Assembly (NCBI GenBank): GCA_023245515.1
Contig: JAHFKE010000007.1
Location: forward strand, 1-25,491
Source: Candidatus Levyibacteriota bacterium
GTDB taxonomy: Bacteria > Patescibacteriota > Microgenomatia > Levybacterales > UBA12049
DNA length: 25,491 bases
Direction: 5' to 3'
The notes beneath the pieces were generated by a model. The model made no database searches, was not told the DNA's origin, and saw only the letters and a list, made by a program, of their open reading frames with translations. A program made the position numbers and the translations under genes. Below, piece by piece: positions 1-7,460 of this stretch. Each line of letters opens with the position of its first letter. Position 1 is the first letter of the stretch.

Positions 1-1
1 C

Positions 2-313
2 AAACTTCTCGCACTTACCCTCCCTGGTGGACAAAGCATTGAAGCCCCAAAAAATGTGCCACAAGGCGGAGTGGACTACCTTGGCAAAGTGCTCTCAAAT
101 GGTCTTGGCCTCTTTATGACCGTTGCGGTTGTTCTCGTTCTTTTCTTTCTCGTCTGGGCTGGTATTCAGTGGGCAGGATCAAATGGGGATAAGAACAAGC
201 TCGCATCAGCAAGAGCAAGAATCACCTGGGCAATAATTGGTCTGGTCGTTGTTATGCTTACTTTCTTTATCCTCAGTGCCATAGGAGGGCTGTTTGGTGT
301 CAAGCTTAAATAA
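2..313 (+). CDS. VirB2/TrbC-like pilin, 5' end outside window
   Basis: The reading frame is open from the first bases, so this gene starts before the window and the GTG at 56 is not its start. The visible part is a hydrophilic stretch containing GGQSIEAPKN, then two membrane segments (about LFMTVAVVLVLFFLVWAGIQW and ITWAIIGLVVVMLTFFILSAI) joined by a short charged loop with SNGDKNKLASARARI. Two hydrophobic helices separated by a G-D-x-x-K loop are typical of the small VirB2/TrbC-like pilins found in Patescibacteria type IV secretion clusters. The gene at 18696 is a clear paralogue with the same loop (SGGDKAKVESARNHI). A signal peptide is probable but lies outside the window. The family call is good; substrate and function are inferred. 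Confidence 0.75.
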   Translation, partial: KLLALTLPGGQSIEAPKNVPQGGVDYLGKVLSNGLGLFMTVAVVLVLFFLVWAGIQWAGSNGDKNKLASARARITWAIIGLVVVMLTFFILSAIGGLFGVKLK

Positions 314-355
314 GTCGACGAACAAAAATAAGTTACATAAAATCACGTAGGATTT

Positions 356-445
356 TTGAATGAAATTCAAGGCGTTGATTGGCGACGGTATGCGCACATA
401 CCTGAGCTAATCAGCAACGAAGAATTCCGTCAAAAAGACAAGTAA
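356..445 (+). CDS. possible tiny ORF or gene remnant, 29 aa
   Basis: A TTG-started frame encodes 29 residues including GVDWRRYAHIPELISNEEFR, which has a protein-like composition. No family is recognised. It has only a weak AGGA sequence upstream and no clear promoter, and the frame is closed by a stop just before. It could be the tail of a deleted gene behind the pilin or a chance ORF. Low certainty. Confidence 0.2.
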   Translation: MNEIQGVDWRRYAHIPELISNEEFRQKDK

Positions 446-498
446 GTTTGGGTAAGTTGTTTTCGTTCGTCGACTAAGACTGGCTATTCTTGACTTTT

Positions 499-636
499 GT
501 GCCTCAAAAATCTATACTAACTCTGCTCTTTGATATCGGAATTGGTTATATTATTTTTCTCTATGCGTTTTTTTCGGGGTACTCCGATTCAATCGGAGGA
601 CGAGGCGTTTTTATCAAGCCGTGGTTTGGTAAATAG
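499..636 (+). CDS. possible small single-pass membrane protein, 45 aa
   Basis: A GTG-started frame encodes MPQKSILTLLFDIGIGYIIF and continues to a GRGVFIKPWFGK tail. It contains one hydrophobic segment (about residues 6-26) followed by a short polar end. A TATTCT box lies 8 nt before the GTG, matching the leaderless start pattern seen at many genes in this window. The frame has a stop at 475-477, so it is not the end of a longer gene; TTG at 490 is an alternative start. No homologue is recognised and its role is unknown. Confidence 0.35.
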   Translation: MPQKSILTLLFDIGIGYIIFLYAFFSGYSDSIGGRGVFIKPWFGK

Positions 637-701
637 CTTTCCTATTTTTTAGGTTCGGGAAAAATACTAACCAATCCGGATCAGAGGGCAATAGCAGGAG
701 A

Positions 702-1205
702 CTAGGACATCTTTTCTTTAATAAAATCTACAAGATAGGTAGATACCCTCTTCTGCCAGTTGCCTCCTTTTTTCAAAAGTCTGCGAATATAAGACCCTTG
801 GTATATCTTCCTATTCAGATAAAGAACCGGCACCACCTTATGCCCTGCTGCCTTAAGAATGTCATTAGGCCACGCATTATTACCAAAGACGATATCAAAA
901 CCCCCCGTATTCTTGAGAAGTCGTCGTAGCCAGGCATCATTACTGGGATTATCAGGAAGAGGAACGATGTTAAGAACCTTTTCCGAAAGATCCTCCTCAG
1001 CAATCACCTTTTTGAGCATTTTTAGACGCACTGGATACGACAGGGGGTTGTCAGCATCACGCTTATTCGAGGAGCCGATGGCAATAACGATCTTATCAAC
1101 ACTCTTGAGAGCTTCTTTCATAAGATACAAGTGCCCTTTATGAAAAGGCTGAAACCGCCCGAGAATGAGACCTACTGTCGGCCTTGAAGATGATTTAGCA
1201 TGCAT
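702..1205 (-). CDS. NadM-like nicotinamide-nucleotide adenylyltransferase family
   Basis: This 167-residue protein belongs to the cytidylyltransferase-like nucleotidyltransferases, closest in layout to the archaeal-type NMN adenylyltransferase (NadM), which joins NMN and ATP to make NAD+. The nucleotide-binding signature GRFQPFHKGH is at residues 16-25. An IGSSNKRDADNP segment follows, and the C-terminal YQGSYIRRLL sits where family members have an S/T-x-x-I-R motif. Length agrees with NadM (about 165-180). No Nudix domain is attached. A TATACT box lies 17 nt before the ATG (minus strand 1228-1223). It stands alone among accessory genes. NAD metabolism is the best guess, but related enzymes adenylate or cytidylate other phosphorylated substrates. 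Confidence 0.75.
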   Translation of the reverse strand: MHAKSSSRPTVGLILGRFQPFHKGHLYLMKEALKSVDKIVIAIGSSNKRDADNPLSYPVRLKMLKKVIAEEDLSEKVLNIVPLPDNPSNDAWLRRLLKNTGGFDIVFGNNAWPNDILKAAGHKVVPVLYLNRKIYQGSYIRRLLKKGGNWQKRVSTYLVDFIKEKMS

Positions 1206-1308
1206 AGATAAACAATTAATCGAGTATATCCTAGATTGGGAAAGAATTGAAGAAGAGATTCAAAGCATAACGAGGCTAAGCGGCTTTGCCGGAACGCATC
1301 TCGGGAGA

Positions 1309-1713
1309 TCACCTATCAATAAGTTCTTGAAATTTATCACAGCCATCTCCATCTGTCCAAACTCCCACCCAGCTCCTTAGATGTGTAAAAGATCCGCTTC
1401 CTGTATCTTCGTTAAGAAGAGAGAGTACTCTTGATCCCACAGTAAATTTCAATTGATCCTGCTGTGGGCTACCTGTCAAAAACCAACTTCCTATATGCCC
1501 TATCGTTGTAATATCTTTAGGATTTTGCTCATATTTATCCTTGGTATAGTCTACTGTTGGTAAAGCACCATCGGCATGAGCTGCAACGAGCGCCTTGGCA
1601 TTGAGCTTCGCAATCGTTTCATCAGCACCAAGCGATACTGCAAGTGCTTCCAAATACTTTGCTCTTATATTTCTCGTAACTTGCTCAGGGATAAATCGAC
1701 TCTCTACGCTCAT
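1309..1713 (-). CDS. hypothetical protein, 134 aa
   Basis: The protein starts MSVESRFIPEQVTRNIRAKY. An upstream TTG would add 12 residues, but a TATAAT box at 1721-1726 ends 7 nt before this ATG, so transcription would begin at or next to the start codon and the shorter form is preferred. The N-terminal half is helical (AKYLEALAVSLGADETIAKL) and the C-terminal half is rich in Gly, Ser, Thr and Trp (HIGSWFLTG, SWVGVWTDGDG). There is no signal peptide or membrane segment. No family is recognised. Confidence 0.6.
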   Translation of the reverse strand: MSVESRFIPEQVTRNIRAKYLEALAVSLGADETIAKLNAKALVAAHADGALPTVDYTKDKYEQNPKDITTIGHIGSWFLTGSPQQDQLKFTVGSRVLSLLNEDTGSGSFTHLRSWVGVWTDGDGCDKFQELIDR

Positions 1714-1720
1714 GAGAGGG

Positions 1721-1726
1721 ATTATA
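1721..1726 (-). promoter_or_regulatory. -10 box, leaderless start of the 1309-1713 gene
   Basis: TATAAT on the minus strand, 7 nt before the ATG at 1713. No ribosome binding site fits between, so the mRNA is predicted to be leaderless. Confidence 0.55.
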
Positions 1727-1848
1727 GCATCATGAGAGAAGATAGTCAATTATAGGATGCTATAGGAACTCCTGGCAGACGCTAGAGCTTTTTATACACA
1801 AACTGCGAGCTCTATCTACGAACAATTGATAAAGCTCAATAACTCTCA

Positions 1849-1854
1849 TATAAT
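1849..1854 (+). promoter_or_regulatory. -10 box, leaderless start of the aminotransferase gene
   Basis: TATAAT followed by 7 nt and ATG at 1862. This fixes the start of the aminotransferase gene at 1862 rather than the upstream TTG at 1826. Confidence 0.55.
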
Positions 1855-1861
1855 AAAAGCT

Positions 1862-3307
1862 ATGACAGAAAGAGGTCAACGCTCTAGTGCTGCAATGTTT
1901 GAGCAAAGATATCCGGAGTACACAAAAACGCGCGCGCTAGATACATTACGAGCCACTGACTTTTCTCGACTAGACAGACGGGGCGACGTCTACCTTGACT
2001 ACACAGGGAGTGGACTCTACGGAGAAAGTCAGATTCAAGCCCACATGGATCTCTTAAGCACTAGGGTTCTTGGTAATCCCCACTCTGTTAACCCTACTTC
2101 ACAAGAAACGACCGGCCTAGTAGAGGGGGCACGTAGTGCAGTACGAGATTTTTTCCATGCTTCGCCAGACGAATACACCGTGATCTTTACTCCCAATGCC
2201 TCAGGAGCCCTTAAGCTTGTCGGAGAGGCATATCCCTTTAGAGTCGGGTCCCACTTCTTACTTCCCTTGGACAATCACAATTCAGTCAATGGCATTCGTG
2301 AATTTGCCCGCACCAAAGGAGCAACGACCACCTACTTACCACTTACTCCTGAACTACGACTAGATGAAGAAGAGCTTTCTAGGCACCTGGAAAGGCATTC
2401 TCAAGATACCACAGGGAACCTTTTCGCTTATCCTGCACAGTCTAACTTCTCAGGAGTACAACATCCGCTGGAATGGATCGGGGCAGCACAATCAAAAGGA
2501 TGGGATGTACTTCTGGACGCAGCAGCATTCGTTCCGACCAACGAGCTGGATCTCTCAAAATGGCATCCTGATTTTGTATCCGTTTCTTTTTATAAAATGT
2601 TTGGATACCCGACAGGAGTCGGAGCCCTTATAGCCAGGAACGAAACAGTAGATAAGCTAAAGCGACCATGGTTCGCAGGGGGCACTATCCATGCAGTCTC
2701 AGCTCAAGGAGACTGGCATCAAATGCTTCCTGGGGGAGAAGCATTCGAAGATGGCACGCTTAATTTCCTCTCCCTCCCCGCTGTGCAAATCGGACTTGAA
2801 TATGTAGATAGAATTGGCATCCCCACGATCCATGAGCGCGTCACTGCTCTTACCGGACATCTGCTTGAACAAACTCAGCAGATGACACATGCGAATGGAC
2901 AACCATTAATTGAGGTTTACGGCCCGAGAACGACCGACAGACGAGGCGCTACTATTGCCTTTAATATTTTAGATCAACAGGGAGCTATCATTGACGAGCG
3001 AATCGTTGACAACCGCTCTCGTGATAGAAGAATGTCCCTGCGTTCCGGCTGCTTCTGCAATCCGGGAGCAGGAGAAGCGGCATTTCATATTTCCCATGAA
3101 AAAGTTACGATGCAAGAAGTCCAGCAGGCGCCTATGTCTATGGACGAGTACCTCTCGACCCTCAATCTCCAAAGTGCAGGCTCCATCAGAGCGTCATTGG
3201 GTACTGTGAGTAATCTTGCAGACGCTGAAGCATTGCTCGATTTTATTGGCAGCTTTAGAGATAACAATCCCTATGGCGAACCACTAAACCCCCGAAAAAA
3301 CTGCTAA
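1862..3307 (+). CDS. class V PLP aminotransferase, cysteine desulfurase / MoCo-sulfurase-like
   Basis: The 481-residue protein has the fold-type I PLP enzyme pattern of class V aminotransferases. It shows YLDYTGSGLYGESQI near the N-terminus, DNHNSVNGIREFA, the DAAAFVPTNELDLS segment holding the cofactor Asp, and SVSFYKMFGYPTGVGALI with the Schiff-base Lys at about residue 245. A C-terminal GCFCNPGAG (Cys 397 and 399) resembles the R-x-G-C-F-C-N-x-G motif of molybdenum-cofactor sulfurases. These enzymes take sulfur from cysteine or split related C-S bonds. No SUF/ISC or molybdenum genes are near, so the acceptor is unknown. The start at 1862 is supported by a leaderless promoter; the TTG at 1826 is less likely. 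The C-terminal MOSC domain of full MoCo sulfurases is absent. Confidence 0.8.
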   Translation: MTERGQRSSAAMFEQRYPEYTKTRALDTLRATDFSRLDRRGDVYLDYTGSGLYGESQIQAHMDLLSTRVLGNPHSVNPTSQETTGLVEGARSAVRDFFHASPDEYTVIFTPNASGALKLVGEAYPFRVGSHFLLPLDNHNSVNGIREFARTKGATTTYLPLTPELRLDEEELSRHLERHSQDTTGNLFAYPAQSNFSGVQHPLEWIGAAQSKGWDVLLDAAAFVPTNELDLSKWHPDFVSVSFYKMFGYPTGVGALIARNETVDKLKRPWFAGGTIHAVSAQGDWHQMLPGGEAFEDGTLNFLSLPAVQIGLEYVDRIGIPTIHERVTALTGHLLEQTQQMTHANGQPLIEVYGPRTTDRRGATIAFNILDQQGAIIDERIVDNRSRDRRMSLRSGCFCNPGAGEAAFHISHEKVTMQEVQQAPMSMDEYLSTLNLQSAGSIRASLGTVSNLADAEALLDFIGSFRDNNPYGEPLNPRKNC

Positions 3308-3375
3308 AATCTCACTCACTCAGGCAGGGGTTGAGAGGCTTTGCGAGGACATTACTGTAGCTTTCAACTATGACT

Positions 3376-4272
3376 TCAACTTGTTTCTTGTAGCTTTGCG
3401 ACGTCAAGTTTTTTCATTTCCATCATCCGCTTAAATGCTCCTGGCACTTTTAATAACTCTTCAATGTTAGCCGGAGTAATTTGCCAGCTAACACCATATT
3501 TATCTTGTAGCCAGCCACACTGTTCAAATTCTGGATTTGCTGACAGTTTCTCCCAGTAATAATCTATCTCCTTCTGATCAACGCAACTTACCATAAGTGA
3601 AATTGCCGGATTAAAGCTAAAGTCATGCTCTTGCCCACCGTCTATAACAGCGAACCATTGATCAAAAAGTCTAAAGTCAGCATAGGAAATCTTGCCTGTT
3701 CGATCTGGCCCCATCTCAGGTGGATATTTATTAAGATTATTACCTACTTCACTATCCTTAAAAACTAACGCGTAAAACCTCATAGCATCTTCTGCTTGCC
3801 CATCCTTCTCTTTCGTAAACAGCAGGCAAGGCACAATTCTGGGGCGCTTATCACCCTCGGGTTTATTTAGCATCAACTGCCAACTGAAGCCATACTTATC
3901 CTGCACCCAGCCATAACATTTACTAAATGGATATTTACCAAGCTCCATAAGCACCTTGCCACCCTCTGATAACTTTTTCCATAACTCATCACTTTCTTCT
4001 TTTGAGTTACATGTATAAAAAAATGAAATTGACGGATTAGGTTTAAAAGTCGTATCAGCATTGATCGCTAGGAAATGGTAGCCGCCCAATTCAAAATCAA
4101 CAGTCAGCACTTTCCCAGCTAAATCTTTTTGAAAATCAGCCAGTCCTTCTTCCTCAGTCTTTGGATAATATGATAGAGCATTAATTTTGCTATCTGTAAA
4201 TACAGATACATAGAAGTCAGCGGCTTCTTTGGCGTTATGATCAAACCACAAATTCGGGACAACTTTCTGCAT
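3376..4272 (-). CDS. double-domain VOC family protein (PhnB / 3-demethylubiquinone methyltransferase-like)
   Basis: The 298-residue protein contains two consecutive VOC (glyoxalase/bleomycin-resistance fold) domains of the PhnB type. The first (about 1-138) starts VVPNLWFDHNAKEAADFYVS and ends CYGWVQDKYGFSWQLML. The second (about 145-280) starts RIVPCLLFTKEKDGQAEDAM and ends CGWLQDKYGVSWQITP. The repeated G-W-x-Q-D-K-Y-G-x-S-W-Q block shows an internal duplication. Despite the Pfam name, proteins of this kind rarely have proven methyltransferase activity. A TATACT box at 4282-4287 ends 9 nt before the ATG, another leaderless start. The neighbouring SRPBCC, GyrI-like and RibD-C genes belong to the same class of portable accessory genes common in soil bacteria, which suggests horizontal gain. 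Confidence 0.85.
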   Translation of the reverse strand: MQKVVPNLWFDHNAKEAADFYVSVFTDSKINALSYYPKTEEEGLADFQKDLAGKVLTVDFELGGYHFLAINADTTFKPNPSISFFYTCNSKEESDELWKKLSEGGKVLMELGKYPFSKCYGWVQDKYGFSWQLMLNKPEGDKRPRIVPCLLFTKEKDGQAEDAMRFYALVFKDSEVGNNLNKYPPEMGPDRTGKISYADFRLFDQWFAVIDGGQEHDFSFNPAISLMVSCVDQKEIDYYWEKLSANPEFEQCGWLQDKYGVSWQITPANIEELLKVPGAFKRMMEMKKLDVAKLQETS

Positions 4273-4475
4273 ACTTATCGCAGTATACTACGCTTTTGTG
4301 TAATAGATAAATAGTGCAAGTCGTTCTATACAAACAGTAGCAATCCCAACATATTTATCGAATGCTTCGATGTGGTATTGATCATTTATTATCTATGGGG
4401 ATTGATAAAAGAGGTTCGAGTCCGACTGTCCGTTATAAAAATGGGGGGGTATTGAGGCGAAAAACGATGGCTGAC

Positions 4476-4847
4476 TTATTGAGAAGCAGTGACCGTTGCT
4501 TCTTGTGATAAGCTGACGAGGTTTTTTCTCTGGGTTTCAGATAATGTTTGCCCTATGTCCTCGATCCAATTGGTAATCGCATGCTTAAGAGCTTCTTCAA
4601 AAACCTCATGTACTTGCTCGTCGCTAAAATATTTTTTTACAAATTCTTTTGCACTCTCAGATGTATCAAGTGCCGAAAATTCTTTTTTTGCCTGTGTTTG
4701 TTTTTCAAAAGGCATCGTCTGAAGAAGGCTCATCAGGGCTTGTGCTTGGGCGATATTCATAAATTCAATGACGAATGCTTCTTTATCTTCATTGTAGTCA
4801 ATCGCCTCAAGAATACTTAATAGAGTGTCTTTATAGTTAGTTGCCAT
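4476..4847 (-). CDS. hypothetical helical protein, 123 aa
   Basis: A soluble, acidic, mostly helical protein starting MATNYKDTLLSILEAIDYNE and ending with a Ser/Thr/Ala tail. There are no Cys pairs, membrane segments or catalytic motifs. It starts 2 nt after the stop of the 4850-5140 gene, so the two are almost certainly co-transcribed and translationally coupled. Function unknown. Confidence 0.6.
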   Translation of the reverse strand: MATNYKDTLLSILEAIDYNEDKEAFVIEFMNIAQAQALMSLLQTMPFEKQTQAKKEFSALDTSESAKEFVKKYFSDEQVHEVFEEALKHAITNWIEDIGQTLSETQRKNLVSLSQEATVTASQ

Positions 4848-4849
4848 AC

Positions 4850-5140
4850 TTATTTATTATTTTCTTCTAGCTCTGCACCTTCACCTTGATTTTCTGAATA
4901 TGCATTTATACCAGCTGCTGTTGCAACACTCCATAAGCCAGCCGCCACCCCACTCATTACAGCTACTTTAGTATCGCCTTGGGCAATTGCCTCTCCTGCA
5001 ACTCCACTAAAGATTGCCATATTAACTGCGGAGCCAGCTATAATAGCTTTCTGTCTCAATCTCGATAGAAACCCTTTTGAAGCTTCGGTTGAAGTCTGCT
5101 CCTGTTCTGGTATTTGCGCTCCCTCACTCGACTCGCTCAT
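4850..5140 (-). CDS. hypothetical membrane-associated protein, 96 aa
   Basis: The protein begins with an acidic, Gln/Glu-rich tail (MSESSEGAQIPEQEQTS), then a basic patch (GFLSRLRQKAI). Two moderately hydrophobic Ala/Gly-rich helices follow (about residues 33-53 and 60-81), and it ends in another acidic tail (GEGAELEENNK). This could be a small double-pass or membrane-associated protein. It is the first gene of a two-gene operon with the 4476-4847 gene. Its promoter contains a 7-bp tandem repeat placed between the -35 and -10 boxes (see 5147-5176). No family recognised. Confidence 0.55.
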   Translation of the reverse strand: MSESSEGAQIPEQEQTSTEASKGFLSRLRQKAIIAGSAVNMAIFSGVAGEAIAQGDTKVAVMSGVAAGLWSVATAAGINAYSENQGEGAELEENNK

Positions 5141-5146
5141 GAATGT

Positions 5147-5176
5147 ATTATGTGTTATGTGTTATGTGTTCGTCAA
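5147..5176 (-). promoter_or_regulatory. promoter with 7-bp tandem repeats in the spacer
   Basis: Reading the minus strand: TTGACG (5176-5171), an 18-nt spacer, CATAAT (5152-5147), then 6 nt to the ATG at 5140. The spacer is built from direct repeats of AACACAT; on the plus strand TTATGTG occurs three times at 5148-5168. Gain or loss of one unit would change the spacing to 25 or 11 nt, so expression could switch by slippage. The promoter is inferred from its boxes; the repeats are seen directly. Confidence 0.5.
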
Positions 5177-5221
5177 TAGAGTGAATTCCTGACATTACCC
5201 GGTTTATATTTATTTATTTCG

Positions 5222-5638
5222 TCATCCTGGTAACTCAGAGCGAAGCGTGGAGACATCCAGGAGCTTACCACTTAACCAAGCAACCGACAGTGACAGGATG
5301 GCTAAGGCTAAATAAAACCAGAAGAATACAGCACCCTCTCTCATCGATAATCCTAGTCCGCTCAATAGATTGAGAACGGCACCAACACCGCCAAGAACTA
5401 AAACATGCCGAACTGGTTTGGATGGTGCTAGTCTTGCTGCTACAAAACAGCCAACCACATAAAAAACCGCTTGGTAGGCTAGGATACTAATAATCACCAG
5501 CAAAGAACCGTGTAGTGGCAACTTTCCGTTTGGAAAAACGCCCGTACTTACCAAAATAGCACTGGCCACGCCAGATAAAATACCAATAGTAATAAAGCCT
5601 GCCAATACTGCGCCTATGCTTTTTAGAGTTTTTTTCAT
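5222..5638 (-). CDS. four-helix integral membrane protein, unknown
   Basis: The 138-residue protein has four hydrophobic segments, at about residues 8-30 (IGAVLAGFITIGILSGVASA), 45-68 (LLVIISILAYQAVFYVVGCF), 78-98 (VLVLGGVGAVLNLLSGLGL) and 103-125 (GAVFFWFYLALAILSLSVAW). The loops are short and the N-terminus carries positive charge, as expected for a cytoplasmic end. It starts 3 nt after the stop of the GyrI-like remnant at 5642, so it probably depends on that transcript. No function can be assigned. Confidence 0.6.
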   Translation of the reverse strand: MKKTLKSIGAVLAGFITIGILSGVASAILVSTGVFPNGKLPLHGSLLVIISILAYQAVFYVVGCFVAARLAPSKPVRHVLVLGGVGAVLNLLSGLGLSMREGAVFFWFYLALAILSLSVAWLSGKLLDVSTLRSELPG

Positions 5639-5641
5639 ATT

Positions 5642-6147
5642 TTAAGCCTTTACTGATACAAATATATCAACTTCCGCATTTTCTGGGTCTTGTCCCTCGC
5701 GATATACGTCAAAGTCTGCAACGTACGCTCTTGCTAAATCTGAATTCTCAATACGTGCCCACTCCTCCTGAACTACTCCTTGCATTGTGTTTCCTTTGAC
5801 AGTATATTTTGCATAATTGCCAGTTTCAATGGTCTTTCCGGCCATACCATCTGGTATGTCGTCCAAACTCGAAACTTTGCAACCTATAATTACTGTATAC
5901 GCCTTGGTATGGTCTTTTTCGTAATCAGCGTATATGCAGTAAAGAGTATCGTCAGTTTTGTTGGGGATTTTTTGGAAAACATTCTGGCCCATGAATTTAC
6001 CCCATCCCCGCTTACGAAGGCAATGGAAATACAAGGATCAGCTAGGACAGGTTGTATCGTTGCTGCGGACGCGAGAGAAGCCCATACCGAAGCTACGAAC
6101 TCTGAGTCCGATACGCGTTCTAACCAGAGAAGCTTTGCTTTATTCAT
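5642..6147 (-). pseudogene. chimeric remnant: AraC-type N-terminus joined out of frame to a GyrI-like effector-binding domain
   Basis: A leaderless promoter (TATAAT at 6154-6159, 6 nt before ATG 6147) starts a frame beginning MNKAKLLWLERVSDSEFVAS. Its W-x-E-R-x-S-D-S-x-F-V-x-x-V-W pattern resembles, from memory, the N-terminal domain of some AraC-family regulators. After about 45 residues the recognisable continuation is in another frame. From about 6034 to 5642 this frame encodes WGKFMGQNVFQKIPNK, then CIYADYEKDHTKAYTVIIG and RAYVADFDVYREGQDPENAE. That is the GyrI-like/AraC effector-binding fold lacking its first 35 or so residues. The simplest reading is a deletion that fused the start of one regulator gene to the end of another and left them out of frame. 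The downstream half could still be translated from the internal ATG (MGQNVF). The AraC part is less certain than the GyrI part. Confidence 0.55.
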
Positions 6148-6153
6148 GCCACT

Positions 6154-6159
6154 ATTATA
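6154..6159 (-). promoter_or_regulatory. -10 box of the chimeric gene
   Basis: TATAAT on the minus strand, 6 nt before the ATG at 6147. It shows that the promoter and original start of the upstream fragment survive although the coding frame is broken. Confidence 0.5.
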
Positions 6160-6199
6160 CCTTGTTACTCTACATGCATAGGAACATGGGGAAGTAGAA

Positions 6200-6664
6200 T
6201 TATTGTACTTTTACGTGGGAGGTGATTTTCTTATCAAGCGCAAGGAGCTCAGATTTGTAGAGTCGTTTTGCCATATTTGCCACACTTAACGATTTGAGGT
6301 AACCAAACAAGCCATCTTCTACAGGAATTTTAGAATCGATGGTGATCTTACATTGTTTGCCTTCGTCAAATGGTTTAAAAGTAAACCTTGTATATTTACC
6401 GGTAACGGTATCTGTTTCTACCAATTCATGTCCTGGTTTTGGTTCAGTTACCGCAAGACGGAAATGCTGCTCTTTTCCAAAAAAAGTCATCGTAACGTTT
6501 ACGATCGTCCCTGCACCATTTCCACCCTTTTCAACCTCCCATCCTGTAAAATATTTTTTTGGCAAAATACTCGGCAAACCCTTTTTAAAATCTGATATTA
6601 TTGCATACAGTTCTTGAGAAGCTGCGTTAAAGGTGTGTGAAACTTCAATATGTTTGGTTTTCAT
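6200..6664 (-). CDS. SRPBCC (polyketide cyclase / START-like) family protein
   Basis: The 154-residue protein has the order of the SRPBCC fold. An opening strand IEVSHTFNAASQELYAIISD is followed by DFKKGLPSILPKKYFTGWEV. Central strands include GGNGAGTIVNVTMTFFGKEQ and TDTVTGKYTRFTFKPFDEGK, and a long C-terminal helix contains LSVANMAKRLYKSELLALDK. Such proteins bind hydrophobic ligands in a deep cavity; few have known partners. It has no signal peptide and should be cytoplasmic. No strong promoter or Shine-Dalgarno is visible. Like its neighbours it is a single-domain portable enzyme-like gene, and its ligand cannot be predicted. Confidence 0.75.
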   Translation of the reverse strand: MKTKHIEVSHTFNAASQELYAIISDFKKGLPSILPKKYFTGWEVEKGGNGAGTIVNVTMTFFGKEQHFRLAVTEPKPGHELVETDTVTGKYTRFTFKPFDEGKQCKITIDSKIPVEDGLFGYLKSLSVANMAKRLYKSELLALDKKITSHVKVQ

Positions 6665-6711
6665 AGTGTTATTTTTCTGCGTTGGATGGTCATAGCATAC
6701 TTATAGCTATC

Positions 6712-7317
6712 TCAAGCTCCAGCATTAGCTATCTTAACTTCTCCAGCTCGCTTGTAATAGGCCATGACCACACCGTTTGACGCAAACAAACCGTCTGTTA
6801 GCTTAAATACTGCAGGAATAGTACCCTCACCAAACAAGCGTTTGCCTGTACCAAGTGTAAGCGGGATCGTCATGAGGAATAGCTCATCGACCAGATCATG
6901 CTTGAATAGTGTCTGGGCCAGGTTACTACTGCCGTGGACTTGAAGATCAGAGCCTTCTGAATCTTTGAGCTTCTTGATCTCTGCCAGGATGTCACCAGTA
7001 ATCAGTTCCGAGTTTTGCCAGATAAGTTCCACTGGACTACTAGAAACCACATATTTGGTGACATCGTTAACACCTGGCCACATGGCTTCATGCTCGGGCC
7101 AGAAGGAAGCAAACATCTCGTATGTTTTCCGCCCCAACAGAAGATCGGTAGACGGCCGGTGTTTTGCCATGAACTCATCAGCCTCTGCGCCAGCGTCAAG
7201 ATACGGTGCAGCCCAGCCACCGTACTTGAATCCACCGGAATGGTCTTCCTCAGGACTACCGCCTGCTTGGATGACTCCGTCTAAAGTAAGGAATGATAGA
7301 ATCATTATTTTCCTCAT
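6712..7317 (-). CDS. RibD C-terminal / dihydrofolate-reductase-like oxidoreductase
   Basis: The 201-residue protein matches the RibD-C (DHFR-like) family, whose members use NADPH to reduce pterin- or pyrimidine-type substrates. Visible features are the N-terminal LSFLTLDGVIQAGG, the DLLLGRKTYEMFASFWP block, the YVVSSSP strand, the LQVHGSSNLAQTLFKHDLVD cofactor region and the LTLGTGKRLFGEG motif. A TATACT box at 7326-7331 ends 8 nt before the ATG at 7317, so the first in-frame ATG (7335) and its extra residues are rejected. The true substrate is unknown; the full riboflavin pathway is not nearby. Confidence 0.85.
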   Translation of the reverse strand: MRKIMILSFLTLDGVIQAGGSPEEDHSGGFKYGGWAAPYLDAGAEADEFMAKHRPSTDLLLGRKTYEMFASFWPEHEAMWPGVNDVTKYVVSSSPVELIWQNSELITGDILAEIKKLKDSEGSDLQVHGSSNLAQTLFKHDLVDELFLMTIPLTLGTGKRLFGEGTIPAVFKLTDGLFASNGVVMAYYKRAGEVKIANAGA

Positions 7318-7374
7318 ATACAGATAGTATAGCAACTAAATAGTTAATAATTGTAAAAAACCGTTATTCTGTGT

Positions 7375-7456
7375 GCAGGCCCTAAGTAACTTTCCTTCGG
7401 CTGGTTTCTACTGAGTTTACCGAACTGCTCAAGATAAATGTTGGAACGTATTATTT
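7375..7456 (-). repeat. truncated end of the GIY-YIG-associated repeat element
   Basis: Positions 7375-7400 match the right-end block found at 9424, 8416 and 11023 (GCAGG, then CTAAGTAAC). Positions 7440-7456 match the terminal block GTTGGAACGTATTATTT also found at 9467. Between them is about 40 bp that partly matches the shorter insert at 9450-9466. The rest of the element, including hairpin and nuclease gene, is missing. The block lies directly downstream of the glycosyltransferase stop codon. Confidence 0.6.
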
Positions 7457-7460
7457 TAAT

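Noticed and set aside
4405..4435. tRNA-like T-arm (GGTTCGAGTCC) on the plus strand
   Set aside because: Only the loop fits; the flanking bases do not pair and no acceptor or anticodon arm can be drawn. It is also not a copy of the tRNA-Trp end, so not used as an attachment site.
4362..4508. Plus-strand ORF of about 48 residues
   Set aside because: Composition is not protein-like, it has no start signals, and its end overlaps the 4476-4847 gene antisense.
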